A DNA stretch of 64,000 nt from Methylobacterium brachythecii. Lineage in GTDB: Bacteria > Pseudomonadota > Alphaproteobacteria > Rhizobiales > Beijerinckiaceae. A program made the position numbers and the translations under genes. The notes beneath the pieces are model-generated. The model saw only the letters and a list, made by a program, of their open reading frames with translations, was not told where the DNA came from and made no database searches. The first letter of the stretch is position 1. Every line of letters starts with the position of its first letter. Where the stretch lies: the NCBI RefSeq assembly GCF_014196345.1, contig NZ_JACIDN010000006.1, positions 1 to 64,000 of the forward strand, written 5' to 3'. This document shows, in pieces, positions 20,428 to 29,271 of the stretch.

Positions 20428-21989
20428 TTCTTCTTCCCCGGGATGAAGCCGCCGAGGCCCGGCAGCTTGGGTCCGCCCAGGCCCGGCAGGCCGGGCATCT
20501 TCGGCATCCCGCCACCCAGGCCCGGAGGCATGGGCGGAAGCTTGCCGCCGAACTGCTTCTGCATCTGCTCGATCTGCTCCGGCGTCGGCTCGGGCATGCC
20601 GGCCGGCATCTTCATGCCGCCGGGGAGCCCGCCAGGCATGCCGCCACCGAGGCCGAACATCGAGCCGAGCGCCTGGCCGATGCCGCGTTTGCCCGAACCC
20701 ATCGCCTTCATCATGTCGGCCATGGTCCGGTGCATCTTCAGAAGCTTGTTGATCTCCGAGACGTCGACGCCGGAACCGGCTGCGATGCGCTTCTTGCGGC
20801 TGTTCTTGAGGATGTCGGGGTTTTTCCGCTCCTGCGCGGTCATCGAGGAGATGATCGCTCGCTGGCGCTTGAACATCTTCTCGTCGAGGTTGGCGCCCTC
20901 GACCTGCTTTTTCATCTGGCCCATGCCGGGCAGCATGCCCATCAGGCCGCCGATGCCGCCCATCTTCTCCATCTGGGCGAGCTGCATGGACAAGTCCTCG
21001 AGATCGAACTTGCCCTTGCGCATCTTCTCGGCGGTGCGCATCGCCGCCTCGGCGTCGATGGTCTCCGCCGCCTTCTCGACGAGGGAGACGATGTCGCCCA
21101 TGCCGAGGATACGGTTGGCCACGCGTGCCGGGTGAAATTCCTCGAGCGCGTCGACCTTCTCGCCGACGCCGACGAGCTTGATCGGCTTGCCCGTGACGGC
21201 GCGCATCGACAGCGCCGCGCCACCGCGGGAATCGCCGTCCATCCGGGTCAGGACGATGCCGGTGACGCCGATGCGCTGGTCGAAGGCGCGCGCCGTGTTG
21301 ACGGCGTCCTGGCCGGTGAGGGCGTCGGCGACGAGCAGCACTTCGTGCGGCTTGGCGACGGCCTTCACCTCGGCGGCCTCGGCCATCAGCGCGTCATCGA
21401 CCGTGGTGCGGCCGGCTGTATCGAGCATCACCACGTCGAAGCCGCCGAGGCGCGCGGCCTCCATGGCACGCCGCGCGATCTGCACAGCGGTCTGGCCGGC
21501 GACGATCGGCAGGCTCTCGACCTCGACCTGCTTGGCCAGAACTGCAAGCTGCTCCATCGCCGCCGGACGGCGGGTGTCGAGGGAGGCGAGCAGCACCTTG
21601 CGCTTGTCGCGCTGATTCAGCCGGCGGGCGATCTTGGCGGTGGTGGTGGTCTTGCCCGAGCCCTGCAGGCCGACCATCAGGATTGCGACGGGGGCAGGGG
21701 CGTTGAGATCGATGACACCGGCCTCGGTGCCGAGCATCGCCACGAGTTCGTCGTTGACGATCTTCACGACCATCTGGCCGGGCGTGACCGACTTCACGAC
21801 CGTGGCGCCGACGGCCTTTTCGCGCACGGCATCGGTGAAGCTGCGGACGACTTCGAGAGAGACGTCGGCCTCGAGCAGCGCACGGCGCACTTCGCGCATC
21901 GCGGCGGTGACGTCGGCCTCCGTCAGGGCGCCACGGCGGGTAAGCCCGGAGAGAATGCCGGAGAGGCGGTCGGAAAGGCCTTCGAACAT
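20424..21989 (-). CDS. ffh: Signal recognition particle protein Ffh
   Basis: The GTPase subunit of the signal recognition particle, which targets nascent membrane proteins. The 521 residues have an N-terminal helical bundle, then the G domain with GLQGSGKTTTTAKIA, DTRRPAAMEQL, DTAGR and TRMDGDSRGGAAL. The M domain ends in a Met/Gly/Pro-rich tail that binds SRP RNA and signal peptides, long for the family (E. coli 453). It heads the ffh-mutase-rpsP minus-strand operon; the 73-residue gene upstream is 15 bases away. Confidence 0.97.
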   Translation of the reverse strand: MFEGLSDRLSGILSGLTRRGALTEADVTAAMREVRRALLEADVSLEVVRSFTDAVREKAVGATVVKSVTPGQMVVKIVNDELVAMLGTEAGVIDLNAPAPVAILMVGLQGSGKTTTTAKIARRLNQRDKRKVLLASLDTRRPAAMEQLAVLAKQVEVESLPIVAGQTAVQIARRAMEAARLGGFDVVMLDTAGRTTVDDALMAEAAEVKAVAKPHEVLLVADALTGQDAVNTARAFDQRIGVTGIVLTRMDGDSRGGAALSMRAVTGKPIKLVGVGEKVDALEEFHPARVANRILGMGDIVSLVEKAAETIDAEAAMRTAEKMRKGKFDLEDLSMQLAQMEKMGGIGGLMGMLPGMGQMKKQVEGANLDEKMFKRQRAIISSMTAQERKNPDILKNSRKKRIAAGSGVDVSEINKLLKMHRTMADMMKAMGSGKRGIGQALGSMFGLGGGMPGGLPGGMKMPAGMPEPTPEQIEQMQKQFGGKLPPMPPGLGGGMPKMPGLPGLGGPKLPGLGGFIPGKKK

Positions 21990-22004
21990 GCGGGTTCCGG
22001 TCGC

Positions 22005-22226
22005 CTACTGATAGATGCCGGCATTCGCCGCGCGGCGCGCCTGCAGCGCATCCTCGAAGCTCGCCAGGGCACGGGCGAACTTGTCCCGGCAGTCGGGATT
22101 GCAGAAGCCGACCACGGCGCCGTTGTAGAGCGTCAGCGAGTCGGCCGCGATCGGCTTGCCCGACCAGGGGCAATTCTCGTTGATCGCATCCTCGATGCGC
22201 AGGGTGGTCTCGCTTGCAGGCGCCAT
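22005..22226 (-). CDS. Small cysteine protein, TRASH/YHS-like
   Basis: A 73-residue protein with C19-P-W-S-G-K-P followed by GFC42NPDC46RDKF, the pattern of small metal-binding TRASH/YHS-like domains. The role is unknown; similar proteins may carry misleading glutathione-transferase labels. The ATG at 22226 is preferred, because the open frame continues 59 codons upstream into arginine-rich sequence that looks non-coding. It is 15 bases upstream of ffh on the same strand, so it is probably the first gene of that operon. Confidence 0.7.
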   Translation of the reverse strand: MAPASETTLRIEDAINENCPWSGKPIAADSLTLYNGAVVGFCNPDCRDKFARALASFEDALQARRAANAGIYQ

Positions 22227-22495
22227 GGGCTGCTGCTCGCCTCGCCGGTGAGGACGCCGTACCGCCAACGCAAAGCCCGCCCGAGGGCGCAGACGCGCTG
22301 TCGGGCGTTGACCTCCGGCCTCTCGGGCCAGTCGGCGGCTCTCGGTGACGACATGTCGTCGGATTGAGCCGTGGGCGGTAGGCCCTGCGGGCGTGTAAGT
22401 CAAGATCCCGCACCGGCACGCCCTCAGGCGTGTTAACCTTTACCGTTCATTAAGCATGTCTGGTTGAAATAGCCTCGAAATCGAGGATCCAGCCG

Positions 22496-22966
22496 ATGTC
22501 GGAACCTGCTCGTAACTCTTCTCTACACGACACCACGAGCCGGTCTGCCGCTCAGTCGGGTCCCTTGCGCGACTGGCTCGCCGCCATGAGGGCGACCACG
22601 CCGGAGGCCCGCCAGCCCGAGCCGGAGGCACCGCAGCCCGTCGTCGAGGAATCGAAGCCGAGCGGCTGGGCGCCGCGCCTCGTTGTTCCGGCCGAGGTGC
22701 AGCAAGCTCAGACCCAGGTTCAGGCACAGGCCCAGGACGACGAGGTCGCCGAGCTGATCGCCGAGAACATGATGCTGAAGGCCAAGCTGCGGCTCGCCGC
22801 GGATCGCCAGGACGAGTTCCAGATCCTGTTGGCGCAGGAGGTCCGCGAGCTGCGCGCGCATGTCAGCGAGGAGATCGGCAAGCTCGAAGACCTGCGCGGA
22901 GAGCGCGACCTCTGGAAGGCTCGCTGCGAGGCGCTGATGCAGCCGCTCTTCAACGGCGCTCGCTGA
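22496..22966 (+). CDS. Hypothetical coiled-coil protein
   Basis: A 156-residue acidic protein not recognised as a known family. The N-terminal half is Pro/Glu/Gln-rich with runs such as QTQVQAQAQ. From about residue 80 (DDEVAELIAENMMLKAKLRLA) to the end it is a predicted long coiled coil with EVRELRAHVSEEIGKLEDLR. No signal peptide or membrane segment. It stands alone on the plus strand, and a strong hairpin follows 24 bases after the stop. Confidence 0.7.
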   Translation: MSEPARNSSLHDTTSRSAAQSGPLRDWLAAMRATTPEARQPEPEAPQPVVEESKPSGWAPRLVVPAEVQQAQTQVQAQAQDDEVAELIAENMMLKAKLRLAADRQDEFQILLAQEVRELRAHVSEEIGKLEDLRGERDLWKARCEALMQPLFNGAR

Positions 22967-22990
22967 CCCGATCCAACACCCCGAAAAGCC

Positions 22991-23020
22991 GAAGGGCCGC
23001 CCCGATGAGGGCGGCCCTTC
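22991..23020. terminator. Bidirectional terminator hairpin
   Basis: GAAGGGCCGCCC (22991-23002) is perfectly complementary to GGGCGGCCCTTC (23009-23020) across a six-base loop. It lies between two convergent genes: the coiled-coil gene ending at 22966 on the plus strand and the 22-codon mini-gene ending at 23069 on the minus strand. The T tract is short on either strand. Confidence 0.6.
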
Positions 23021-23068
23021 CATTGTCGAACCGCGGTTCGACGAAACCTGTCGCGTATCCCGCGAAAG

Positions 23069-23137
23069 CTAGATGCTCTCGCCGGAGGTAACGGTCCAGG
23101 TCTTGGTCGCCGACAGCGGCTGATGACAATGAGACAC
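23069..23137 (-). CDS. 22-residue peptide mini-gene with near-perfect Shine-Dalgarno
   Basis: A GTG-started frame of 22 codons beginning MSHCHQPLSA and ending TVTSGESI, then TAG. Upstream lies GAAAGGAGGTGATCC, fully complementary to the 3' end of 16S rRNA, with seven bases between GGAGG and GTG, an ideal spacing. The peptide has two histidines flanking its only cysteine and no hydrophobic segment. A hairpin lies in the leader (23185-23212) and a terminator follows (22991-23020), giving a complete small transcription unit. No family is recognised; a RiPP precursor, a regulatory leader or a stress peptide are all possible. Confidence 0.55.
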   Translation of the reverse strand: MSHCHQPLSATKTWTVTSGESI

Positions 23138-23184
23138 TGGATCACCTCCTTTCGTTCGTTGCTGGGACTACGAAGGTAGGGAGT

Positions 23185-23212
23185 GCGGGCGGCTTTCGTA
23201 AAGCCCCCCGCC
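23185..23212 (-). promoter_or_regulatory. Leader hairpin upstream of the mini-gene
   Basis: GGCTTT (23191-23196) pairs with AAAGCC (23200-23205) over a three-base loop, flanked by GCGGG/CCCGC-like sequence that extends the stem. It lies 48-75 bases upstream of the 22-codon gene on the minus strand and 124 bases before the Rieske gene on the plus strand. It could be a 5' leader structure for either transcript. Confidence 0.35.
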
Positions 23213-23335
23213 TGCGTTCTCTCGCCGCAACGCACAAGTGGGTGCTGGGCCACGCTGCTGGCAACGCCTCCGGCGGCGGCGTAAGAGGGCTCGACCGCGC
23301 CTCGCCGGCGCAGCCTCAGACGCAGCAGGCCCCGC

Positions 23336-24427
23336 ATGCTCGCCGCGACGACGCGCGCCGCAGACGACACCGTAACGGACGCCCTCGATCCGAAGGCCAT
23401 GCGCGAGCCGCTGCCGAATGCCTGGTATTGCATCGGGCAGGCGGCAACGCTCAAGCCGGGTGGTATGCGGCCGGTGGAGCTGAACGGCGAGCAGATCGTC
23501 GTCGGCCGCGATGCCTCCGGTGCGCTCTTCGCGATGCGCGATCGCTGCCCCCATCGCGGGATGGCGCTCTCCAAGGGCCGCTTCGACGGAAGCACCGTGA
23601 TGTGCCCCTTCCACGGCTGGCGCTTCGGAACAGATGGCCGATGCCGCGACGTCCCGACCCTGTCGGAGACCGATTCCTCCGACTTCTCCCGCATCGTCGT
23701 GCAACGCTTCCCGGTGATCGAGAGCGCCGGCTTTCTCTGGATCAATCCCTATCTCGGGCCGGCCGTCACCGAAGATATCCCAGCAGTGCCCGAACTCGGT
23801 TTCGAGGCGGCCGGATGCCTCGTGGTCGAGCTGGTTGTGGAGGCGAGCTTCGACCTGACGACGCTCAGCCTGGTCGATCCCGGCCATGTCGCCTTCGTCC
23901 ACGATTCCTGGTGGTTCCGGCCGTCCAAGGAACTGCGCGAAAAGGTGAAGACCTTCATCCCGGTGCCGCACGGCTTCGTCATGTCGAGCCACGCGACCAC
24001 GAAATCCTCGCCGGTCTACAAGCTGCTCGGTGGGGTACCGGACGTCGAGATCGAGTTCCGGCTGCCAGGCGTGCGACTGGAGCGGATCGTAGCCGGCGAC
24101 AAGCGGGTAGCGAACTATACCTTCGCGACGCCGCTCTCGAACAACCGCACCATGCTCACCAACGCGCTCTACTGGAGCATGCCGCTGCTCAACCTTCTGA
24201 AGCCGGTCGCACGGCCGCTGATGAGGCAGTTCCTCACCCAGGACCAGCAGGTGCTGCAGCACGCCCAGGCCGGCCTCGACCGCAAGCCGACCATGGTACT
24301 GCTCGGCCAGGGCGATCTGCCCTCGCAATGGTATTTCCGCCTGAAGCGCGAGGCGCTGGAGGCGGCGCGTGCCGGACGCTCGTTCGAGAACCCGCTCAGC
24401 CGACAGGAACTCCGCTGGCGCTCGTGA
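23336..24427 (+). CDS. Rieske non-heme iron oxygenase
   Basis: A 363-residue oxygenase with an N-terminal Rieske [2Fe-2S] domain: C71-P-H73 and C90-P-F-H93-GW are the cluster ligands. The mononuclear iron site follows in the segment LVDPGHVAFVH. Such alpha subunits hydroxylate or demethylate ring compounds using electrons from a separate reductase, and none is encoded beside it. The substrate is unknown; the single-gene layout resembles vanillate demethylase or pheophorbide-oxygenase-like groups. Divergent from the 22-codon mini-gene. Confidence 0.85.
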   Translation: MLAATTRAADDTVTDALDPKAMREPLPNAWYCIGQAATLKPGGMRPVELNGEQIVVGRDASGALFAMRDRCPHRGMALSKGRFDGSTVMCPFHGWRFGTDGRCRDVPTLSETDSSDFSRIVVQRFPVIESAGFLWINPYLGPAVTEDIPAVPELGFEAAGCLVVELVVEASFDLTTLSLVDPGHVAFVHDSWWFRPSKELREKVKTFIPVPHGFVMSSHATTKSSPVYKLLGGVPDVEIEFRLPGVRLERIVAGDKRVANYTFATPLSNNRTMLTNALYWSMPLLNLLKPVARPLMRQFLTQDQQVLQHAQAGLDRKPTMVLLGQGDLPSQWYFRLKREALEAARAGRSFENPLSRQELRWRS

Positions 24428-24465
24428 GGCTTCGCCTTCACTGACGACGGAGTGTCGAACCGCGC

Positions 24466-25692
24466 TCAGTTCGCCGAGGCGGTGTGCTGGCCGAGCGGCT
24501 CGCCGGCCACGTGAACGGCATCGCCCGTGGTCAGGAACTCCTGCGGATTATCGATCAGCCGCGAGCTCATCATGACGCCGCTGCGCACCTCGACGTCGTT
24601 GCCGAGATTGCGGCCGAGGTTCACCGGCTTCAGCTCGACCTTGTTGGCCTGCACCTCTGCGACGAAGGTGCCGTTCCGGTTGAACATCAGCGCCGTCGCC
24701 GGGATGCGCAGGGTGTCCGGGTTCGACGGGATATGGAACTGCACCTGCGTGAAGGCGCCCGGCCAGAGATCGCCGTTCGGATTGTCGGCCTGCAATTCGA
24801 CCAGTCCCTTGCGCGATTCCTCGGAGACCGCGTTCGCGGTCGAGGTCACCGCCGCCTCGAAGCTCTTCTCGTGGCCCGGAACGGTGAGGGAGGCCTTCAG
24901 GCCGGGCTTCATCGCGGCGAGGAAGGCCTGCGGAACGTCTACATGGATGCGCACACGTCGGATGTCGGAGATCCGGAACAGCGGGCGCCCCGCAGTGCCG
25001 CCGGCGGTGAGCAGATCGCCGACATTGATCGCGCGAGCGGTCACGATCCCGTCGAAGGGCGCCTTGATCTCTTTGAACCGCGCAAGCTCCTCCAGCCGGC
25101 CGACGACTGCCTTCTGCACGACGAGGTTCGCCTTGGCGACCGACAGAGCCGCGGTCCGTGACGCGGCGGTGAAGCGGTCGGTATCGCCGCGCTCCTCGCT
25201 CGACCATCCCTGCTGGACGAGCCGCGAGGTCCTGCGGTTGGTGGCCTCGCTCATGTCGGAATTGGCCTGGGCCTGCTGCACGGCCGCGTCGAGCTGCAAC
25301 AGCGTGGCGCGCGCCTCGGCCAGTTGCTGGTCGAGGTCGGGCGCCGAGATCTCCGCGAGCACGTCGCCCTTTTTGACGCGCGCGCCGATATCCTTGTTCC
25401 AGGCGCTGACGTAGCCGCTCGCGCGGGCGTAGAGCGGCGCCGAGGCGATGGCGGCGAGTGAGCCGGGCAGCGTCAAGTCTTCGCTTTGCGGGCCGAGCTT
25501 GGCTTGGACCACGCTCACCGTCGGGATGGATTGGGCCTCGGTCCAGGCTGCCGTCTCCTGCATGCCCTTCGCCCGGCCGGTGATGCCGGAATAGGCGAGG
25601 AAGGCACCGCCGACGGCCACGCCGCAGAGCAGCAGGAAGAGCTTGCGCTTCGAGGGCGCGGGAGCCGTGATGGTGCCTTCGGCGGAATGCAT
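24466..25692 (-). CDS. RND efflux periplasmic adaptor (HlyD/AcrA family)
   Basis: A membrane fusion protein linking an inner-membrane RND pump to an outer-membrane channel. The 408 residues have an N-terminal anchor (about residues 17-38, LFLLLCGVAVGGAFLAYSG), a lipoyl half-motif around ASGYVSAWNKDIGARVKKGDVLAEIS, a helical hairpin and the barrel segment KAPFDGIVTARAINVGDLLTAGG. ATG at 25692 lies just after the RND gene, and sequence upstream in this frame overlaps that gene's 3' end. The pump comes first and the adaptor second; no outer-membrane factor is adjacent. Confidence 0.9.
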   Translation of the reverse strand: MHSAEGTITAPAPSKRKLFLLLCGVAVGGAFLAYSGITGRAKGMQETAAWTEAQSIPTVSVVQAKLGPQSEDLTLPGSLAAIASAPLYARASGYVSAWNKDIGARVKKGDVLAEISAPDLDQQLAEARATLLQLDAAVQQAQANSDMSEATNRRTSRLVQQGWSSEERGDTDRFTAASRTAALSVAKANLVVQKAVVGRLEELARFKEIKAPFDGIVTARAINVGDLLTAGGTAGRPLFRISDIRRVRIHVDVPQAFLAAMKPGLKASLTVPGHEKSFEAAVTSTANAVSEESRKGLVELQADNPNGDLWPGAFTQVQFHIPSNPDTLRIPATALMFNRNGTFVAEVQANKVELKPVNLGRNLGNDVEVRSGVMMSSRLIDNPQEFLTTGDAVHVAGEPLGQHTASAN

Positions 25693-25702
25693 GGCGTGCG
25701 GC

Positions 25703-28700
25703 TCAGACGGACGGGGACGGGAGGGCGGCGGGCAGATCCGCGTCGGCGCGCTTTTTGGCGCGGCCATGCACGATACTGAAGACCACCGGGACGAAGAGCA
25801 GCGTTGCGGTCGTGGCGAAAAGCAGGCCACCGATGACGGCGCGGCCGAGTGGCGCGTTCTGGCCAGGCTCGATTGCCATCGGCGCCATGCCGATCACCAT
25901 GGCGAGCGCCGTCATGACGACTGGACGCAGACGGGTCGCACCGGCTGCGAGCGCCGCTTGGACCGCGTCGCGGCCGGCACTGAGCTGCTCGCGCGCGAAG
26001 CTGATCACCAGGATCGAGTTCGCCGTCGCCACGCCCATGCACATGATCGCGCCAGTGAGTGCCGGGACCGAGACGTAGGTCTGCGTGACGAACAGCATCC
26101 AGACGATCCCGGCGAGCGCCGCCGGCAGCGCCATGACGATCACGAACGGGTCGAGCCACGACTGGAAGTTCACGACGATCAGCAGATAGATGAGCACGAT
26201 GGAGAAGGCCAAGCCGATGAGCAGTTGCTTGTAGGCGCTCGCCATCGTGGCGGATTGCCCGCGGATGGAGATGGTCGATCCCCTCGGCAGACTGCCCTTC
26301 GTCTCGTCGATGATCCGCTGCACCTCTGCGGCTGTGCTGCCGAGGTCGCGATCCTGCGTCGCCGCCAGGATGTTGACCGTCGGCGCGACGTTGTAGTGCG
26401 TGACCACGGCGCTCTGCGGCTGCGGCGTGAGGTTCGACAGGCCTCCGACGAGCTGCATCGAGCGTGCGGTGGTGATGGGCACGTTGCGGAGGTCGCCGAG
26501 GGTGTCGATCGCGTATTGCGGCGTCTGGATGGAAACCGAGTAGGAGACGCCGTTCTTGGGATCGAGCCAGTAGGTCGGTGCAGTCTGCGTGCTGCCCGAG
26601 AGGCTGGCCTGCATGCTCGCGGCGGCATCTCGCTCGGTGAGGCCTACCGTGCCGGCGAACTCGCGATTGAAGTCGAGCCTCAGGCCCGGCCCCCTGGCCT
26701 GCTCCTGGATGCGGGCATCGGCGACGCCGGCGACGTGCCGGATTCGCGACAGCAGCTGGTAGGCATAGGCTTGATTGCCCTCCGCGTTGGCGCCCGCAAT
26801 CTGGATGTCGAGCGCGGCCGGCGAGCCGAAATTCAGGATCTGGCTGACCATGTCCGGCGGCAGGAACGAGAAGGTCATGCCGGGGAAGTCCCGCGGCAAC
26901 CGCTCGCGCAGGGCTTTGGTCAGCTCGGCGCTCGACGTCTCGCCCTCGTGCAGGGTCACCAGCATGTCGGCGTCGAAGGTGCCGATGGTGCCGCTATTGC
27001 CGTAGGACATGTTGATGCCGCTGATCGGCAGACCGATGTTGTTCACGACGCTCGCGACACGATCCGGCGGCATCAGCGCGCGCACCCGCTGCTCCACGCG
27101 ACCGGTCAACGCCGTCATTTCCTCGATGCGCGTGCCCGTCGCCGCCCGGAGATGGATGCGCAGCGCGCCAGCATCGGTCGTCGGGAAGAAGTCCGTCCCG
27201 AGGAAGGGCAGAAGGCCGAACGAGAGGACCACCACGCCGAGGAAGCCCAGCGAGAAGTGATACTTGCGCGTCAACGCCAGGCCGAGCAGGCCGAGATAAG
27301 CCTGCCGGAAGCTCTCGAAACGCCGCTCGAAACCTTGCTGGAAGCGGCCGAAAAACCCGGGATTGCTCGGCGCCCCGTCGGTACCCGGAGCATGGTGCTG
27401 GGCCTGATGCGCCAGCAGGAAGCGCGCGAGCGTCGGGACCACGGTGTAGGTCAGGACGTAGGACGCGATCATCGCGAAGACGACGGCCATCGCCAGCGGC
27501 CGAAACAGGAAGCCGGCGACTCCGCCAAGCGCCAGCAGCGGCACGAAGGCGATGCAGATGCAGAACAGCGCGATGGTGGCGGGCGGCATGATCTCCTGCG
27601 CGCCCAGCGTGATCGCCGTGACGATGTCCTCGCCGAATTCCTCCATGTGCCGATTGATGTTCTCGATCGTCACCGTGGCGTCGTCGACGAGGATGCCCAC
27701 CGCGAGGGCGAGGCCGCCGAGCGTCATCACGTTGATGGTCTGACCGAGCACCGAGAGTGCGATCAGCGCGCAGAGCACGGCGAGCGGGATCGACACGGTG
27801 ATGATCAGCGTCGAGCGCCACGAGCCGAGGAAGACCAGGATCATCAGGCCGGTGAGCGTCGCCGCGATCACGCCCTCGCGCACGACCGACACAACCGAGC
27901 CCTTCACGAAGCCGGACTGGTCGGCCACGTATTTCAGATCCACTCCGGGTGGCAGCGTCGCCTGGATGGCGGGGAGCCGCTCCTTGATCCCTGCGATGAT
28001 GTCGAGGGTCGAGGCGCTGCCGATCTTCATGATCGAAAGCAGGACGCCCTTCTTGCCGTCGAGCTGGACCACGTTGGTCTGCGGCGGCGACCCGTTGCGG
28101 ACATGCGCGACGTCCCGGATGAACACGGTCGCACCGTCGACAACCTTGATCGGCAGATTGTTGAACTCGTCGATCGTCTTCGGCGAGTTGTTGAGATCGA
28201 TGATCCATTCGAAGGACCCGATCTTCTGGGTGCCCACCGGCGTGATCAGGTTCTGGTTCGCGAGGGCGGCTCCGACATCCGTGGCCGACAGGTTGTGCGC
28301 ATGGAGGGCGGACTGATCGAGATCGATCTGCACCTGACGCGCCACACCGCCATACGGATAGGGCATCTGCGCGCCGGGCACCGTGGTCAGAGCCGGCCTG
28401 ATGAAGTTCAGGGCCAGATCCTGCAAGTCGCTCTGGGAGAGCGTGTTGCTCGACAGGGCGAGCTGGATGATCGGCACGCTCGACGCGTTGTAGGTCAGCA
28501 TCAACGGCGGCGTGATGCCTGCCGGGAGCTGCTTGAGCATCGTCTGTGAGATCGACGTGACCTGCGCCTGGGCCGCGGTGATGTCGACGGTCGGCTGGAA
28601 GTAGATCTTCACGATTCCGTAGCCGGGAACCGATTGCGACTCGGTGTGCTCGATGTCGTTGACGGTGGTGGTCAGCACCCGCTCGAAGACGGAGACGATG

Positions 28701-28888
28701 CGGCCGGACATGTCGTCGGGCGGCAAGCCGGCATACTGCCAGACCACGCTGATGACCGGGATGCCGATACTCGGGAAGATGTCGGTTGGCGTCCGGAAGA
28801 TCGACATGATCCCGAAGATCAGGATCAAGATCGACATTACGACGAACGTGTAGGGGCGAACCAGCGCAAGTCGGACGATCGACGCCAT
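25703..28888 (-). CDS. RND family multidrug efflux permease
   Basis: A 1061-residue AcrB-like proton-driven pump. It starts MASIVRLALVRPYTFVVMSILILIFG (first membrane helix). It has two large periplasmic loops and the TM4 acid region GGLALAVGILVDDATVTIENINRHME, followed by the repeated second half. The length is typical of hydrophobe/amphiphile exporters (about 1050). ATG at 28888 is preferred over an upstream frame that runs into the AT-rich gap. It forms a two-gene operon with the adaptor. The likely promoter lies in the 383-base gap upstream. Confidence 0.93.
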   Translation of the reverse strand: MASIVRLALVRPYTFVVMSILILIFGIMSIFRTPTDIFPSIGIPVISVVWQYAGLPPDDMSGRIVSVFERVLTTTVNDIEHTESQSVPGYGIVKIYFQPTVDITAAQAQVTSISQTMLKQLPAGITPPLMLTYNASSVPIIQLALSSNTLSQSDLQDLALNFIRPALTTVPGAQMPYPYGGVARQVQIDLDQSALHAHNLSATDVGAALANQNLITPVGTQKIGSFEWIIDLNNSPKTIDEFNNLPIKVVDGATVFIRDVAHVRNGSPPQTNVVQLDGKKGVLLSIMKIGSASTLDIIAGIKERLPAIQATLPPGVDLKYVADQSGFVKGSVVSVVREGVIAATLTGLMILVFLGSWRSTLIITVSIPLAVLCALIALSVLGQTINVMTLGGLALAVGILVDDATVTIENINRHMEEFGEDIVTAITLGAQEIMPPATIALFCICIAFVPLLALGGVAGFLFRPLAMAVVFAMIASYVLTYTVVPTLARFLLAHQAQHHAPGTDGAPSNPGFFGRFQQGFERRFESFRQAYLGLLGLALTRKYHFSLGFLGVVVLSFGLLPFLGTDFFPTTDAGALRIHLRAATGTRIEEMTALTGRVEQRVRALMPPDRVASVVNNIGLPISGINMSYGNSGTIGTFDADMLVTLHEGETSSAELTKALRERLPRDFPGMTFSFLPPDMVSQILNFGSPAALDIQIAGANAEGNQAYAYQLLSRIRHVAGVADARIQEQARGPGLRLDFNREFAGTVGLTERDAAASMQASLSGSTQTAPTYWLDPKNGVSYSVSIQTPQYAIDTLGDLRNVPITTARSMQLVGGLSNLTPQPQSAVVTHYNVAPTVNILAATQDRDLGSTAAEVQRIIDETKGSLPRGSTISIRGQSATMASAYKQLLIGLAFSIVLIYLLIVVNFQSWLDPFVIVMALPAALAGIVWMLFVTQTYVSVPALTGAIMCMGVATANSILVISFAREQLSAGRDAVQAALAAGATRLRPVVMTALAMVIGMAPMAIEPGQNAPLGRAVIGGLLFATTATLLFVPVVFSIVHGRAKKRADADLPAALPSPSV

Positions 28889-29271
28889 GGCCTCGGGTCT
28901 GTCTGTTGTCCTGGTGGCTCGGATGGGCCGCCTCGTCGAGGCCGTGCTTGCGATGGCGCATATCACAGATTTTTAGGCAATTCTATGACTCCAAATGGTT
29001 ACAAACTGGAAACAAACCTCTACATCATCACTGAAAATTGATCACCGATAGCAAATTGAGCAGTTTATAAAACATTGATTGAATTTGCATTCATAATTAC
29101 AGTAACTAAACTAACTTTACTACTTTAAGAAATGAAGATTGCTCCGAAGTGATCGATCGGATCGTTTGCTTGGGTCATCGGCAGGGGGGCGTTCTCGGCC
29201 GGTCAGGCACCTCATCGCAGACGAACCGCGCAACGCTTGAAGCGGCGCGGCGACTCGCCATGTCTTGAACG
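28889..29271. other. AT-rich divergent intergenic region
   Basis: A 383-base gap between the RND pump (minus) and a metallohydrolase (plus), with no gene recognised. From about 28967 to 29150 it is visibly AT-rich, against GC-rich surroundings. It includes the odd palindrome GCCTCG-T-CGAGGC (28930-28942) and TTTGCATTCATAATT (29084-29098), which nearly matches an element beside the GntR gene. It probably holds promoters and operators for both neighbours. Confidence 0.5.

Noticed and set aside
20409..22367. A 652-codon open frame on the plus strand opposite ffh
   Set aside because: It is rich in histidine, arginine and alanine with no family motifs, and lies exactly antisense to ffh; a typical shadow of a GC-rich gene.
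22433..22453. Possible CtrA site (two TTAA boxes) upstream of the coiled-coil gene
   Set aside because: The boxes are 13 bases apart instead of the seven expected for CtrA, so it was not annotated.
23137..23154. Possible remnant of a 16S rRNA gene, because 17 bases match its 3' end
   Set aside because: The match stops at the helix-45 side and nothing upstream or downstream resembles 16S rRNA; a strong ribosome binding site on the other strand explains it better.
25643..28549. A 968-codon plus-strand frame opposite the RND pump
   Set aside because: Composition is dominated by Arg, His, Asp and Glu, and the minus-strand frame is an unmistakable RND permease.
28985..29041. An 18-codon frame in the AT-rich gap
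   Set aside because: It lacks a ribosome binding site and is expected by chance in AT-rich DNA.
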